Of a DNA stretch of 64,000 nt, positions 8,734-19,352 are shown piece by piece (position 1 is the first letter of the stretch; the number at the start of each line of letters is the position of its first letter). The DNA is from Kocuria turfanensis (lineage in GTDB: Bacteria; Actinomycetota; Actinomycetes; Actinomycetales; Micrococcaceae). The notes under the pieces were generated by a model. That model worked only from the letters and a program-made list of their open reading frames with translations, was not told where the DNA came from and ran no database searches. The stretch covers positions 3,371,981-3,435,980 of the forward strand of contig NZ_CP014480.1 in assembly GCF_001580365.1 (NCBI RefSeq). The letters run 5' to 3'. The position numbers and the translations under genes are program-made.

Positions 8734-8835
8734 CACGCCCTCGGCTTAAGCACAGCAGTTCCCCTGCTTCCGTGCGGCCTGCGTTGCTACCCTTGAGGCA
8801 CATCACGCACAGCAGTGCCAGGGAAGGACCGACAC

Positions 8836-9723
8836 ATGGCCGGCGGGAACCCGCTCCTCCGCGATTTCACCAAGCAGGGCGCAGGCAGCGCCCAGCAGTC
8901 CCACGGGACCCAGTACGGGCAGAGCTCCTACGGGACCCCCTACCAGCAGCCCGGATACCAGCAGCCCGGATACGGTCAGGCCGGCTACGGGCAGGCCGGC
9001 CCGTACTCCGCCGACCGGCTGGACTCGATGTACAACGCCCCGGCGGCGGGCACCAACCAGACCGGCCGGATGACCTACGACGACGTCATCATGCGCACCG
9101 CCACGGTGCTCGGCGCCGTGGTGGTCGGTGCGCTGGCCGGCTGGATCATGCCCGTGCTGACCCTGCCGGGCGCCCTGATCGGGTTCGTCCTGGCCATGGT
9201 CAACGTCTTCAAGCGCCAGCCCTCGCCGGCGCTGATCCTGGCCTACGGCCTGTTCGAGGGCATGTTCCTCGGCGGCATCTCGGCGATGTTCGAAAGCATG
9301 TACCCGGGCATCGCCGTCCAGGCCGTGATCGGCACCCTGGCGGTGTTCGGCTCCGTGCTCGTGCTCTTCCGCTCGGGCAAGCTGCGCGCCTCGGCGCGGG
9401 CGACCAAGATCTTCATGGTCGCCCTCATGGCCTACGTCGTGTTCGCCCTGGTCAACCTGGGTGCCGTCCTGCTCTTCGGCTTCAACATCCGCACGGACAG
9501 CCCCCTGGGCCCGTGGCTGGGCCTGGCCATCGGCGCGATCGCCATCCTGCTGGCGGCCTACAGCTTCGTGCTCGACTTCGAGAACATCAAGCGCGGTGTC
9601 GAGGTCGGCGTCCCGGAGAAGATGGCCTGGTCCGCGGCCTTCGGCCTGACCGTCACCCTCGTGTGGCTCTACATCGAGATCCTGCGCATCCTGGCGATCA
9701 TCCGGGAGATGACCTCGAACTAG
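8836..9723 (+). CDS. Bax inhibitor-1/YccA family membrane protein
   Basis: Integral membrane protein of 295 residues. The first ~75 residues are a soluble Gly/Gln/Tyr-rich tail with repeated YQQPGYQQPGYGQAGYGQAG, followed by seven hydrophobic segments from about residue 90 to 290 ending in LYIEILRILAIIREM. The pattern matches the actinobacterial Bax inhibitor-1-like (YccA) group, putative ion-leak channels; exact role unknown. ATG 8836 is preferred over an upstream in-frame GTG at 8815 because GGGAAGGA (8821-8828) is spaced for it and lies inside the longer version. Monocistronic between two strong hairpins. Confidence 0.85.
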   Translation: MAGGNPLLRDFTKQGAGSAQQSHGTQYGQSSYGTPYQQPGYQQPGYGQAGYGQAGPYSADRLDSMYNAPAAGTNQTGRMTYDDVIMRTATVLGAVVVGALAGWIMPVLTLPGALIGFVLAMVNVFKRQPSPALILAYGLFEGMFLGGISAMFESMYPGIAVQAVIGTLAVFGSVLVLFRSGKLRASARATKIFMVALMAYVVFALVNLGAVLLFGFNIRTDSPLGPWLGLAIGAIAILLAAYSFVLDFENIKRGVEVGVPEKMAWSAAFGLTVTLVWLYIEILRILAIIREMTSN

Positions 9724-9749
9724 GTCCTGACCCCCGGCTCCGCCACGAG

Positions 9750-9786
9750 CGACGGCCCGGCCCCCTGACCGGGGGCCGGGCCGTCG
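9750..9786. terminator. Perfect 16-bp hairpin between convergent genes
   Basis: Arms 9750-9765 and 9771-9786 are exact complements with a 5-nt loop, 27 nt after the BI-1-like stop. Can serve both strands. Confidence 0.75.
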
Positions 9787-9825
9787 CCGTGTCCGCGGTC
9801 CCGCCCCCGGGTCCGGGCGGTGGCC

Positions 9826-10428
9826 TCAGTGGTAGGTGATCCGCGGACCGGGCACGGGAAGCGTGGCCGCGTGCGCCGCGGCGGCCCCCCGCGGCGGACG
9901 CCCCACGAACAGCCAACCGAGCACCTTCTCCCCGGGCGCGAGCCCGTAGAAGGCGCGCAGCGCGTCCTCGTCCGCCCCGTCACGGGGCGCCCACGTCGTG
10001 GCCCAGCCCGCGCCCCAGAAGGCGGCCTCGAGCAGGGGCCGGGCCCCGTGTGCGGCGGCGAGCTGCTCCTTGCGCGGCACCCCGAGGGCGTCGTCGGGAC
10101 TGAACACCAGCGCGCAGCCCAGCCCCCCGGTGCTCGCCCACTGCAGGGACCCCCGGAACGTCGCCAGCCGCCGCAGCTGCTTGCCCTTCAGACGGGGGAA
10201 CGGGGTGCTCATGGTGGGCACCCGCCGCATGCCCGCGGCCGCCGCCGCCAGCTCGGGCGCGGAGCGGCGCGTGGTCACGGCCACCCGCCAGCTGAGCCCG
10301 GGGTCCGCGGCGGCCGGGCCGGCGGCCGCGCGGAGCACGGCCTCCAGCTCCTCCCGCGGCGGAGCGTCCGGGGTCAGGGCGGGGGCGGGACGCCGCTGGG
10401 CGAGGATCCGGAGGAACGCACGTGACAT
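9826..10428 (-). CDS. Nitroreductase-family protein (200 aa)
   Basis: Flavin-dependent nitroreductase-like oxidoreductase, short compared with many members but similar to the YdjA type. Seen: an N-terminal region with LSWRVAVTTRR, AAFWGAGWATTW (~residues 135-146), where nitroreductases contact FMN, and the terminal LAPGEKVLGWLFVGRP. The usual N-terminal RRS(V/I)R phosphate-binding motif appears only as LAQRRPAP, so FMN binding is less certain. Substrate unknown. ATG 10428 follows a CAGACT box by six bases, suggesting a leaderless message. Confidence 0.75.
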   Translation of the reverse strand: MSRAFLRILAQRRPAPALTPDAPPREELEAVLRAAAGPAAADPGLSWRVAVTTRRSAPELAAAAAGMRRVPTMSTPFPRLKGKQLRRLATFRGSLQWASTGGLGCALVFSPDDALGVPRKEQLAAAHGARPLLEAAFWGAGWATTWAPRDGADEDALRAFYGLAPGEKVLGWLFVGRPPRGAAAAHAATLPVPGPRITYH

Positions 10429-10434
10429 GGCGCC

Positions 10435-10440
10435 AGTCTG
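10435..10440 (-). promoter_or_regulatory. -10 box of nitroreductase-like gene (leaderless type)
   Basis: CAGACT on the minus strand, six bases before ATG 10428; no Shine-Dalgarno sequence. Confidence 0.4.
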
Positions 10441-10591
10441 TCACCGCGGGCGCCCCGGCGGCGGTTTCCCCGACAGCCGCGTCGGCCGTCCCGGCGGGGG
10501 CGCTCCGGGGCCGGTCGGCACCCGGAGGGGCCGGCTGCCCGCGTCGGCCCCGCGTCACCTGCCGGTCCTGCGGCCGTGGAAGGATGATGCC

Positions 10592-11995
10592 ATGCCTTCC
10601 ACTGCGCACGACTCCGAGCGTCCCCCGGTCCCGGGGCCCAGCAACGAGCTCCCGCCGTTGCACGGCAACGCCGCCGGGGGCGTGGCGGTCTCGGTGCGGG
10701 TCGCCGCCGCCTGGTCGTGGCGGCTGCTCATCATCCTCGCGGCCGTGGGCCTGTTCGGCTACATGCTCTCCACGATCACGGTGGTCATCATCCCCGTGCT
10801 CATCGCGGGGCTGCTCGCCGGGCTGCTGTTCCCCCTGGTGAAGGGGATGCGGGCCCAGCACGTGCCCGCCGGCCTGGCCGCGGGCCTCACCGTCCTGGGC
10901 TTCATCGGACTCGTCGTCGGCCTGCTCGTGCTGGCCGGGCGGCAGATCGTGCTCGGCTTCGCCCAGCTGTCCGAGAACGTGGTGGTCGGCACGCAGCAGC
11001 TGCTGGGCTGGCTCGAGGACGGGCCCCTGAACCTCAGCGCGGACAGCGTGAACGACTGGATCGACGATCTCGGCACCACGGTGCAGGACAACAGCCAGGC
11101 CATCCTCAACGGGGCCATGTCCTTCGGCTCCACGGCCGGCAGCGTGCTGACCGGCATCATCATCATGCTCTTCACGCTGCTCTTCTTCCTCATGGACGGG
11201 GAGCGGATCTGGCTCTTCCTGGTCCGGCTGTTCCCGGTCAGCGCCCGGCGCGCCGTCAACGGCGCCGGCCGCCGAGGCTGGCACTCCCTCGTGCAGTACG
11301 CGCGGATCCAGGGCTTCGTGGCGTTCGTGGACGCCGTGGGCATCGGCCTGAGCGCCTTCTTCCTGGGCGTGCCCCTGGCCCTGCCCATCGGCATCCTCGT
11401 CTTCCTCGGCTCCTTCGTCCCGATCGTGGGCGCGGTGCTGACCGGCGCGGTCGCCGTGCTCGTCGCCCTGGTGGCCAACGGCTTCGGCACCGCCCTGGCC
11501 ATGCTCGCGTTCGTCCTCCTGGTGCAGCAGATCGAGTCCAACGTCCTGCAGCCCCTCGTCATGGGCCGGGCGGTGTCCCTGCACCCGCTGGCCGTGTTCC
11601 TCGCCGTGGCCTCCGGCACGATCCTCTTCGGCATCGCCGGCGCCCTGTTCGCGGTGCCCGTGATGGCCTTCCTCAACACGGTGGTGCGCTACCTCGTGGG
11701 CGGGACCTGGAAGGGGGACGAGGAGATCCCGTGGGAGCCCTACTACTTCCCCTGGGAGATCAAAAAGCACGCCAGCCGCAACGAGCTGACCCGGGACCAG
11801 ATCATGGCCCAGCTCCAGCGCTTCCGCCGGACCCGGGCCCAGGAGCGTCTCCAGGCCGCGCTCAAGCGCCGGCGCAAGGCCGACCGCACCCGGACCGCGG
11901 CCGGGGACGCCGGACGGCCGGGCGGCGGCGGACGGCCGGAGCAGGCCGGCACCGGCACCGAGGAGGCCCCGGGGCGGCCCCCGGGCACCGACTAG
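10592..11995 (+). CDS. AI-2E (PerM) family transporter
   Basis: Membrane protein of 467 residues with about eight hydrophobic segments: two near residues 45-100, a central extramembrane loop (LSADSVNDWIDDLGTTVQDN), then paired helices around 185-210 and 250-360. The hallmark LGVPLALPIGILVFLGSFVPIVGAVLTG and QQIESNVLQPLVMGRAVSLHPL segments identify the AI-2E/PerM superfamily, whose members export quorum-sensing signals or sodium/protons; substrate unknown here. The C-terminal ~90 residues are a charged cytoplasmic tail (RRTRAQERLQAALKRRRK). ATG 10592 has GGAAGGA upstream. Confidence 0.88.
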   Translation: MPSTAHDSERPPVPGPSNELPPLHGNAAGGVAVSVRVAAAWSWRLLIILAAVGLFGYMLSTITVVIIPVLIAGLLAGLLFPLVKGMRAQHVPAGLAAGLTVLGFIGLVVGLLVLAGRQIVLGFAQLSENVVVGTQQLLGWLEDGPLNLSADSVNDWIDDLGTTVQDNSQAILNGAMSFGSTAGSVLTGIIIMLFTLLFFLMDGERIWLFLVRLFPVSARRAVNGAGRRGWHSLVQYARIQGFVAFVDAVGIGLSAFFLGVPLALPIGILVFLGSFVPIVGAVLTGAVAVLVALVANGFGTALAMLAFVLLVQQIESNVLQPLVMGRAVSLHPLAVFLAVASGTILFGIAGALFAVPVMAFLNTVVRYLVGGTWKGDEEIPWEPYYFPWEIKKHASRNELTRDQIMAQLQRFRRTRAQERLQAALKRRRKADRTRTAAGDAGRPGGGGRPEQAGTGTEEAPGRPPGTD

Positions 11996-11998
11996 GAT
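11993..11998 (+). promoter_or_regulatory. -10 box of ilvA overlapping the previous stop codon
   Basis: TAGGAT begins with the TAG stop codon of the AI-2E-family gene. It would give an ~80-nt leader to ilvA, which has a clear AAGGAAG Shine-Dalgarno sequence. Confidence 0.4.
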
Positions 11999-12083
11999 GG
12001 AGACCGCGCCCGCCGCCGGCGGGCGCGAGCCGTGCCCCGCCCCCGGGTCCCGCGCACGCACCGACCGGTAAGGAAGACTCACC

Positions 12084-13331
12084 GTGAGCCTGGCCGCCCT
12101 GCCCGTCCGCCTCGCCGACATCGAGGACGCCGCCGCACTGCTCGACGGGGTGATCGACCGCACGCCGGTGGCCCACTCGCGGGCGCTGTCCCGGCTGGTC
12201 GGCACCGAGGTCAACCTCAAGGCCGAGAACCTCCAGCGCGCGGGCTCCTTCAAGGTCCGCGGCGCCTACGTGCGCATGGCCAAGCTCACCGCCGATGAGA
12301 AGGCGCGCGGGGTGGTCGCCGCCTCCGCCGGCAACCACGCCCAGGGCGTGGCCCTCGCCGCCGACCGACTGGGCATCACCGCCCGCATCTACATGCCCAT
12401 GGGCGCGGCCCTGCCCAAGGTCGCCGCGACCCGGGACCACGGCGCGGAGGTCGTGCTGCACGGCAACGCCGTGGACGAGGCGCTCGCCGAGGCGCAGCGC
12501 CACGCCGAGCGGACCGGGGCGGTCTTCGTCCACCCCTTCGACCACCCGGACATCGTGGCCGGCCAGGGCACCCTCGGCCTGGAGCTCCTCGACCAGATCC
12601 CCGACGTCGACACCGTGATCACCGGTGTGGGCGGCGGCGGGCTGCTCGCCGGGCTGGCCGTGGCCGTCAAGGCCCGCGCGGAGCAGCTGGGCCGGCCGAT
12701 CCGGCTGATCGGCGTGCAGGCGGAGAACGCCGCCGCCTATCCGCCGTCCCTCGCCGGGGACGCCCTGGTGACCCTCGAGCGGGTCTCGACCATCGCCGAC
12801 GGCATCGCCGTGGGGAAGCCGGGCCAGCTGCCCTTCAGCATCATCAAGGAGCTCGTCGACGACGTCGTGACGGTCTCCGAGGACTCCCTCGCCCAGGCGC
12901 TGATCTTCCTGCTGGAGCGGAACAAGCTCGTGGTCGAGCCGGCCGGCGCCGTGGGGGTCGCCGCCCTGCTGGACGGCCGGCTGCAGGAGCGCTACCCGGA
13001 CCTGGGCAGCACCGCGGTGGTGCTCTCCGGCGGCAACATCGACCCCATGCTCATGCTCAAGGTCATCCAGCGCGGCCTCTCCGCCGCCGGCCGGTACATG
13101 ACGATCAAGATGATGCTCACCGACCGGCCGGGCGAGCTGGCGCTGATCTCCAAGGTCATCGCCGTGCAGGACGCCAACGTCACCGGCCTGGACCACACCC
13201 GCATCGGCGGCTCGCTCAGCATGGGCGACGTCTCCATCACCATCGACATGGAGACCAAGGGCCACGAGCACTGCCGCCAGGTCCTCCGGGCGCTCGAGGC
13301 GGAGGGGTTCCACCCCGTCGTCGTGCACTGA
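12084..13331 (+). CDS. ilvA: Threonine ammonia-lyase (threonine dehydratase) with ACT domain
   Basis: PLP enzyme converting threonine to 2-oxobutanoate and ammonia, the first committed step of isoleucine synthesis. Seen: PLP-binding Lys57 in GSFKVRGA, SAGNHAQG, the phosphate-binding loop GGGGLLAG, the C-terminal SGGNIDP of the catalytic domain, and a single ACT domain (residues ~330-415, starting MLTDRPGELALISKVI). A single ACT domain is typical of the shorter actinobacterial/TdcB-like form and suggests effector control. GTG 12084 has AAGGAAG at 12070-12076. 415 residues fits the family. Confidence 0.9.
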   Translation: MSLAALPVRLADIEDAAALLDGVIDRTPVAHSRALSRLVGTEVNLKAENLQRAGSFKVRGAYVRMAKLTADEKARGVVAASAGNHAQGVALAADRLGITARIYMPMGAALPKVAATRDHGAEVVLHGNAVDEALAEAQRHAERTGAVFVHPFDHPDIVAGQGTLGLELLDQIPDVDTVITGVGGGGLLAGLAVAVKARAEQLGRPIRLIGVQAENAAAYPPSLAGDALVTLERVSTIADGIAVGKPGQLPFSIIKELVDDVVTVSEDSLAQALIFLLERNKLVVEPAGAVGVAALLDGRLQERYPDLGSTAVVLSGGNIDPMLMLKVIQRGLSAAGRYMTIKMMLTDRPGELALISKVIAVQDANVTGLDHTRIGGSLSMGDVSITIDMETKGHEHCRQVLRALEAEGFHPVVVH

Positions 13332-13358
13332 GCACCCCGCCGGTGCACACCGCGCCGG

Positions 13359-13406
13359 GCACGGCCACGGCGCCGGCCCCCGTGGGGACCGGCGCCGTGG
13401 CCGTGC
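13359..13406. terminator. 18-bp perfect hairpin between convergent ilvA and greA unit
   Basis: Arms 13359-13376 and 13389-13406 are exact complements; the 12-nt loop itself contains CCCC/GGGG. Bidirectional terminator. Confidence 0.75.
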
Positions 13407-13421
13407 GCGCGGGCGAGGACG

Positions 13422-13631
13422 TCAGGAGCGGCGCCGCCCGGTGAGGTAGGTGGCGAAGCCGCTGACGAACGTCGCGAACACGAAGATGTTGCGCAGGCTG
13501 CCGGGGGCGCTCGCCGCCGGGTCGCCCTGGCCGGCGAAGTGCAGGACCACGGCGACGACGGCGAGCACCACGGTGAGCACCATGAGGGCCCGGGTGCCGG
13601 GCCCGGGGCTGCGCAGCCAGTGGGTCGTCAC
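13422..13631 (-). CDS. Small hypothetical membrane protein (69 aa)
   Basis: Predicted two-helix membrane protein: hydrophobic residues ~15-33 (LMVLTVVLAVVAVVLHF) and ~48-62, ending in a basic GRRRS tail. It starts at GTG 13631, only 7 nt after the greA stop, so it is probably translated from the greA message. No recognised family; its function is unknown. Kept because position, frame and membrane pattern are coherent. Confidence 0.6.
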   Translation of the reverse strand: MTTHWLRSPGPGTRALMVLTVVLAVVAVVLHFAGQGDPAASAPGSLRNIFVFATFVSGFATYLTGRRRS

Positions 13632-13638
13632 GGCACGC

Positions 13639-14142
13639 TCAGCCCTGGAACGGCTTGGCGTCCAGGATCTTGACCGGGATCTGCTTGCCGTTGGGCGCAG
13701 TGTAGGACAGCTCGTCGCCGACCTGGTGACCGGAGATGGCCGAGCCCATCGGGGACTTCTCGGAGAACACCTCCAGGTCGCTGCCGGCGGCCAGGTCCTC
13801 GGCCACCTCGCGGGAGCCGATGAGGAAGGTCATCGGCTCCCCGGCGATCTCCGCGGTGACGACCATGCCGGCCTCGACGACCCCGTCGTCCGCGGGGGCC
13901 TCCCCGACCTGGGCGTTCTCGAGCAGGCCCTTGAGGTGGGCGATGCGCCCCTCGTTCTTGCCCTGCTCCTCGCGGGCGGCGTGGTAGCCGCCGTTCTCCT
14001 TGAGGTCGCCCTCCGAACGGGCCTGGTCGATGCGCTCCACGATCTCGTGCCGGTACGGGCCGGAGATGTAGTCGAGCTCCTTCTTCAGACGGTCGTAGGC
14101 CTCCTGGGTCAGCCAGGCGCCCTGGTTGCTGGTCTTGGTCAC
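13639..14142 (-). CDS. greA: Transcription elongation factor GreA
   Basis: 167-residue cleavage-stimulating factor that rescues backtracked RNA polymerase by entering the secondary channel. Seen: N-terminal coiled coil (residues ~10-80) with the tip acidic pair in the ARSEGDLKENGGYHAAREEQ region, and the C-terminal FKBP-like domain with SPMG(S)AI and GD. GTG 14142 has GAGGAGAG just upstream. A leader of about 180 nt with a perfect 20-bp hairpin is predicted upstream, described separately. A small membrane-protein gene follows after 7 nt. Confidence 0.95.
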   Translation of the reverse strand: MTKTSNQGAWLTQEAYDRLKKELDYISGPYRHEIVERIDQARSEGDLKENGGYHAAREEQGKNEGRIAHLKGLLENAQVGEAPADDGVVEAGMVVTAEIAGEPMTFLIGSREVAEDLAAGSDLEVFSEKSPMGSAISGHQVGDELSYTAPNGKQIPVKILDAKPFQG

Positions 14143-14166
14143 AATCTCTCCTCGGTGGACGGACGG

Positions 14167-14210
14167 CCGGTCCGCCGCCGCCCGGGGCGTCCCGGGCGGC
14201 GGCGGACCGG
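14167..14210 (-). other. Perfect 20-bp hairpin in the greA leader
   Basis: Arms 14167-14186 and 14191-14210 are exact complements with a 4-nt GCGT-type loop. It lies 24 nt upstream of the greA start codon, between greA and its predicted promoter. A second 7-bp stem sits at 14214-14231. It could terminate transcription coming from DUF4307, attenuate greA, or both. Confidence 0.6.
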
Positions 14211-14331
14211 AGCGACGGCGCGGGCGCCGTCGTCGGTGCGGGGATCCGCATAACGCAAAGTCCCCGCCCCGGAGCCGGGCCGTCCGTGCGGACGGTGCCC
14301 GGTGGCCGGGGACGGGGAGTCCTGATCCCCC

Positions 14332-14337
14332 AGTCTA
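14332..14337 (-). promoter_or_regulatory. Candidate greA promoter -10 (TAGACT)
   Basis: TAGACT on the minus strand with TTGGGC 18 nt upstream as a weak -35. It would give a ~180-nt greA leader. Confidence 0.4.
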
Positions 14338-14374
14338 GGCGGGGCCGGGGGGATGGCCCAAAGCACGATGAGGG

Positions 14375-14824
14375 TTACGACACATCCGTGGCGGCCGCGC
14401 CGTCCTCGACCCAGCAGGAGTCGACGACCGCGGTGGTGGCCAGGTTCGTGGTCCGCACGGAGGCGCGGTGGGTGCTCGTCCCGCCCTGGCCGAGCTGCTC
14501 CTCGGCCACCGCCCCGACGGTCACCTCCGCCCAGCCCACCACGGCGTACTCCTTGTTGAGGGCGCTCACCGCGCAGGTCACCACGTCGCCGGGACGCTTG
14601 GTGAGGTCGAAGTCCGCCGTCACCCGCGCCTCGGAGACGACCTGGAAGCCGACGTCCTTGAACGTGGGCGCCGCGCCCCGGGCGGTGACCACCCACGCGA
14701 TGAACACGGCCGTGAGCAGGGTCGCCAGCACCAGCAGGCCCAGCCAGCCGCGCGGACCGAGCCGGCGGGCACGGGCGGGGCGTCCGTAGCGGTCGCGGAG
14801 CAGGGCGGGGGAGTCGGTGGACAC
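14375..14824 (-). CDS. DUF4307 membrane protein
   Basis: 149-residue single-pass membrane protein. Residues ~1-25 are basic cytoplasmic sequence, ~28-50 a hydrophobic helix (GWLGLLVLATLLTAVFIAWVV), and the rest an extracytoplasmic domain with two Cys (VTCAVSAL and VDSCWVE) that could form a disulfide. This is the DUF4307 family, which from memory commonly sits next to mca and greA in Micrococcales; its function is unknown. GTG 14824 is chosen because it starts just before the basic segment; upstream in-frame sequence is antisense to mca. A TACAGT box at 14883-14888 may drive it, divergent from mca. Confidence 0.8.
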   Translation of the reverse strand: MSTDSPALLRDRYGRPARARRLGPRGWLGLLVLATLLTAVFIAWVVTARGAAPTFKDVGFQVVSEARVTADFDLTKRPGDVVTCAVSALNKEYAVVGWAEVTVGAVAEEQLGQGGTSTHRASVRTTNLATTAVVDSCWVEDGAAATDVS

Positions 14825-14937
14825 GGCGGCCTCGGGTCTCGGCAACGGGGAAGGCGGCGCCGGGCCCGGCGACCGCCCGTCCACTGTAGCCGAGCCCGCT
14901 GGGAGCATCCCGGGCACGCCGCGGCCCCGCGGACGCG

Positions 14938-14943
14938 TAAAAT
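14938..14943 (+). promoter_or_regulatory. -10 box of mca
   Basis: TAAAAT, unusually AT-rich for this region, 68 nt upstream of the mca GTG. No clear -35. Confidence 0.4.
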
Positions 14944-15011
14944 GGAGGGCGGCCCGTGCCCGCAGCGGCCGTGCCGCACCACCCCCGACCGATCCCGAGA
15001 GGACCTCCCGA

Positions 15012-15908
15012 GTGACCTCCCTGTCCCAGATGCGCCTGCTGGCCGTCCACGCCCACCCCGACGACGAGTCGAGCAAGGGTGCCGCGACCATGGCCCACTA
15101 CGTCCGGCAGGGGGTCGAGGTGATGGTGGCCACGTGCACCGGCGGGGAGCGCGGGTCGATCCTGAACGGGGAGATGGAGGGCCACCCCTACGCCGAGCGG
15201 GACCTCACCGGCCTGCGCCGGCTGGAGATGGCCCAGGCCGCCGCCGCGCTGGAGATCCAGCACCGGTGGCTGGGCTTCATGGACTCGGGCCTGCCCGAGG
15301 GCGACCCGCTGCCGCCGCTGCCGTGGGGCTGCTTCGCCCTGCAGCCGCTGGAGCGGGCCGCCGCCCCGCTGGTGCGGCTCGTGCGCGAGTTCCGCCCGCA
15401 CGTGATCCTCACCTACGACGAGAACGGCGGCTACCCGCACCCGGACCACATCCAGACCCACAACGTCTCGGTCGAGGCGTTCCGCGCCGCCGGCGACCCC
15501 GACCGGTACCCGGGCATCGGTGAGCCCTGGACGCCGCTGAAGCTCTACTACGACCGGGCCTTCAACCTCGAGCGCTTCGTCGCCCTGCACGAGGCCCTCG
15601 AGCAGCGCGGCCTGCAGTCGCCGTACGCGGAGCGCATCGCCGCCTGGCAGGAGACCGACCCGGAGGGCCACCGCCCGCCCGCCCCCCGGCACGAGACCAC
15701 CACCAAGATCCAGTGCCCGGACACCTTCGCCCGCCGGGACGAGGCGCTGCGCAGCCACCGCACCCAGGTGGCCCCGGACGGGATGTTCTTCGCCGTCTCC
15801 GCCGAGATGCAGGCCGAGGTCTGGCCGTGGGAGGACTACGTCCTGGCCGACTCGCGGGTGCCCACCGCCCTGCCGGAGAACGACCTGTTCGCCGGGATCC
15901 TGGGCTGA
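15012..15908 (+). CDS. mca: Mycothiol S-conjugate amidase
   Basis: Zinc amidase that cleaves mycothiol-xenobiotic conjugates to a mercapturate and GlcN-inositol; mycothiol chemistry is confined to actinobacteria. Seen: the LmbE-type zinc motif HAHPDDES at residues 13-20, the CTGGERG loop, HPDHIQTH with the further metal/catalytic His, and KLYY. 298 residues matches Mca rather than the similar deacetylase MshB, as does the long C-terminal part ending WPWEDYVLA. GTG 15012 has GAGAGGA upstream; the in-frame ATG six codons later is an alternative. A small membrane protein gene follows at once. Confidence 0.9.
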   Translation: MTSLSQMRLLAVHAHPDDESSKGAATMAHYVRQGVEVMVATCTGGERGSILNGEMEGHPYAERDLTGLRRLEMAQAAAALEIQHRWLGFMDSGLPEGDPLPPLPWGCFALQPLERAAAPLVRLVREFRPHVILTYDENGGYPHPDHIQTHNVSVEAFRAAGDPDRYPGIGEPWTPLKLYYDRAFNLERFVALHEALEQRGLQSPYAERIAAWQETDPEGHRPPAPRHETTTKIQCPDTFARRDEALRSHRTQVAPDGMFFAVSAEMQAEVWPWEDYVLADSRVPTALPENDLFAGILG

Positions 15909-15916
15909 ACGAGGAG

Positions 15917-16252
15917 ATGACCGCCGTGCTGAACGTGCTCGCCCTGCTCCCCGCGATGGCGCCCAACCCGATCGACGAGGGCACGCTGCGCCCCGGGCTG
16001 GACCCCAGCCAGGTGACCCCCGGGGTGGCCGGCTTCCTCATGTCCCTGGTCCTCGCGGTGGCCGTGATCCTGCTCGTGCTCGACTTCAACCGCCGCAACC
16101 GGCGCATGCGCTACCGCGCGGAGTACGCCGAGCGCCGCGCCGCCGAGGAGCAGGTGGGCGGCTACACCCGGGAGACCCCCGACGCCCCGGCCGCCGGGGA
16201 GGCCCCGGGCGCCCCGGCCGAGGACCCGGGGGGACCCGACCCGCGCGGCTGA
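15917..16252 (+). CDS. Small membrane protein downstream of mca
   Basis: Up to 111 residues. One strong helix at ~40-58 (GFLMSLVLAVAVILLVLDF) is followed by a basic NRRNRRMRYRAEYAERRAAEE segment and an acidic Pro/Ala-rich tail. No enzymatic motif. Start is ambiguous: ATG 15917 lies against GAGGAG with no spacing, whereas GTG 15926 would have ideal spacing. Follows mca by 8 nt, likely same operon. The type is common in Micrococcaceae; its function is unknown. Confidence 0.7.
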   Translation: MTAVLNVLALLPAMAPNPIDEGTLRPGLDPSQVTPGVAGFLMSLVLAVAVILLVLDFNRRNRRMRYRAEYAERRAAEEQVGGYTRETPDAPAAGEAPGAPAEDPGGPDPRG

Positions 16253-16308
16253 GACCGGGGCCCCTCCCGCGGGGCCCCGTGCCGGACCCGAGATCCGAGG
16301 AGCGCCCG

Positions 16309-18426
<2,118 letters not shown>

Positions 18427-18427
18427 C

Positions 18428-19135
18428 TCAGCCGAGCATCGCGAGCATGATCGCCACGTAGTGCAGCCCGAAGCCCAGGACGGTGAAGGCGTGGAAGATC
18501 TCGTGGAAGCTGAACACCTCGGGCAGCAGCCGTGGGCGCTTGGTGCCGTAGACCACCGCGCCGGTGATGTAGGCGGCGCCGCCGGCCGCGGTGAGCACGG
18601 CCGCCGCCGGGCTGGTCTGCCAGAACTGCGGGAGGTAGACGACGGCGAGGCAGCCCATCACCACGTAGAGCGGGGTGTAGAGCCAGCGGGGCGCGAGCGT
18701 CCACAGCAGCCGGAAGAGCACGAGCCCGGCGGCGCAGGCCCAGATCACGCTCAGCAGCACCCGCGACTGCTCCGGGGCCAGCAGCGCGACGGCCAGCGGG
18801 GTGTAGGTCCCCGCGATCAGCAGGGCGATGTTCGAGTGGTCCATCCGGCGCAGGACCATGTGCAGCCGGCGGGGCCAGTAGGCGCGGTGGTAGATCGCCG
18901 ACACGCCGAACAGCAGGATCCCCGTGACCCCGTACACGGCGCACGCGATGCGCAGCTCCGTGGTGGGGGCCAGCAGGATCGCCACGAGCCCCAGGGCGAC
19001 GACGACGGGCGTGAAGCCGGCGTGGATCCAGCCCCGCCACGCGGGCTTGCGCTCCACGAGGTCCTCGAGCCGGTGCTCGATCGCCTCCCCGAACTCTGCG
19101 GCGGCGCGGGCCGGCCCGCCGTGCGAGTGCTCCAT
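18428..19135 (-). CDS. Hemolysin III / PAQR family membrane protein
   Basis: 235 residues with seven hydrophobic segments after a ~45-residue acidic cytoplasmic start. PAQR zinc-site residues are visible: VSAIYHRAYW (Ser/His), RMDHSNIALLIAGTYTP (Asp/His), and FHEIFHAFTVLGFGLHY (two His). This is the hemolysin III/YqfA group; a true haemolytic role is doubtful and a lipid-modifying or homeostasis role is inferred. ATG 19135 has GGAAGGA five bases upstream. Confidence 0.9.
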   Translation of the reverse strand: MEHSHGGPARAAAEFGEAIEHRLEDLVERKPAWRGWIHAGFTPVVVALGLVAILLAPTTELRIACAVYGVTGILLFGVSAIYHRAYWPRRLHMVLRRMDHSNIALLIAGTYTPLAVALLAPEQSRVLLSVIWACAAGLVLFRLLWTLAPRWLYTPLYVVMGCLAVVYLPQFWQTSPAAAVLTAAGGAAYITGAVVYGTKRPRLLPEVFSFHEIFHAFTVLGFGLHYVAIMLAMLG

Positions 19136-19352
19136 GGTGTTCCTTCCGGCGTGCGGCGGTGAATCGGGACGATCCTCCACCGGGTAGTTTAGGAGGCGTC
19201 CCCGGCCGCCGCCCGGGGCCCGTGACCGCCGACACGGCCGGGCCCGCCGCCCCCACCAGCACCGGCAGCGCGCCAGGCACCCCGCTCAGCACGAGCACCA
19301 GCACCAGGACCCGCGGCCCGCGCCGCGGGCGAGACCTCGGGAGGACCCACAG

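Noticed and set aside
8815..8835. Upstream GTG start for the BI-1-like protein
   Set aside because: It would place the start before the Shine-Dalgarno sequence that serves ATG 8836.
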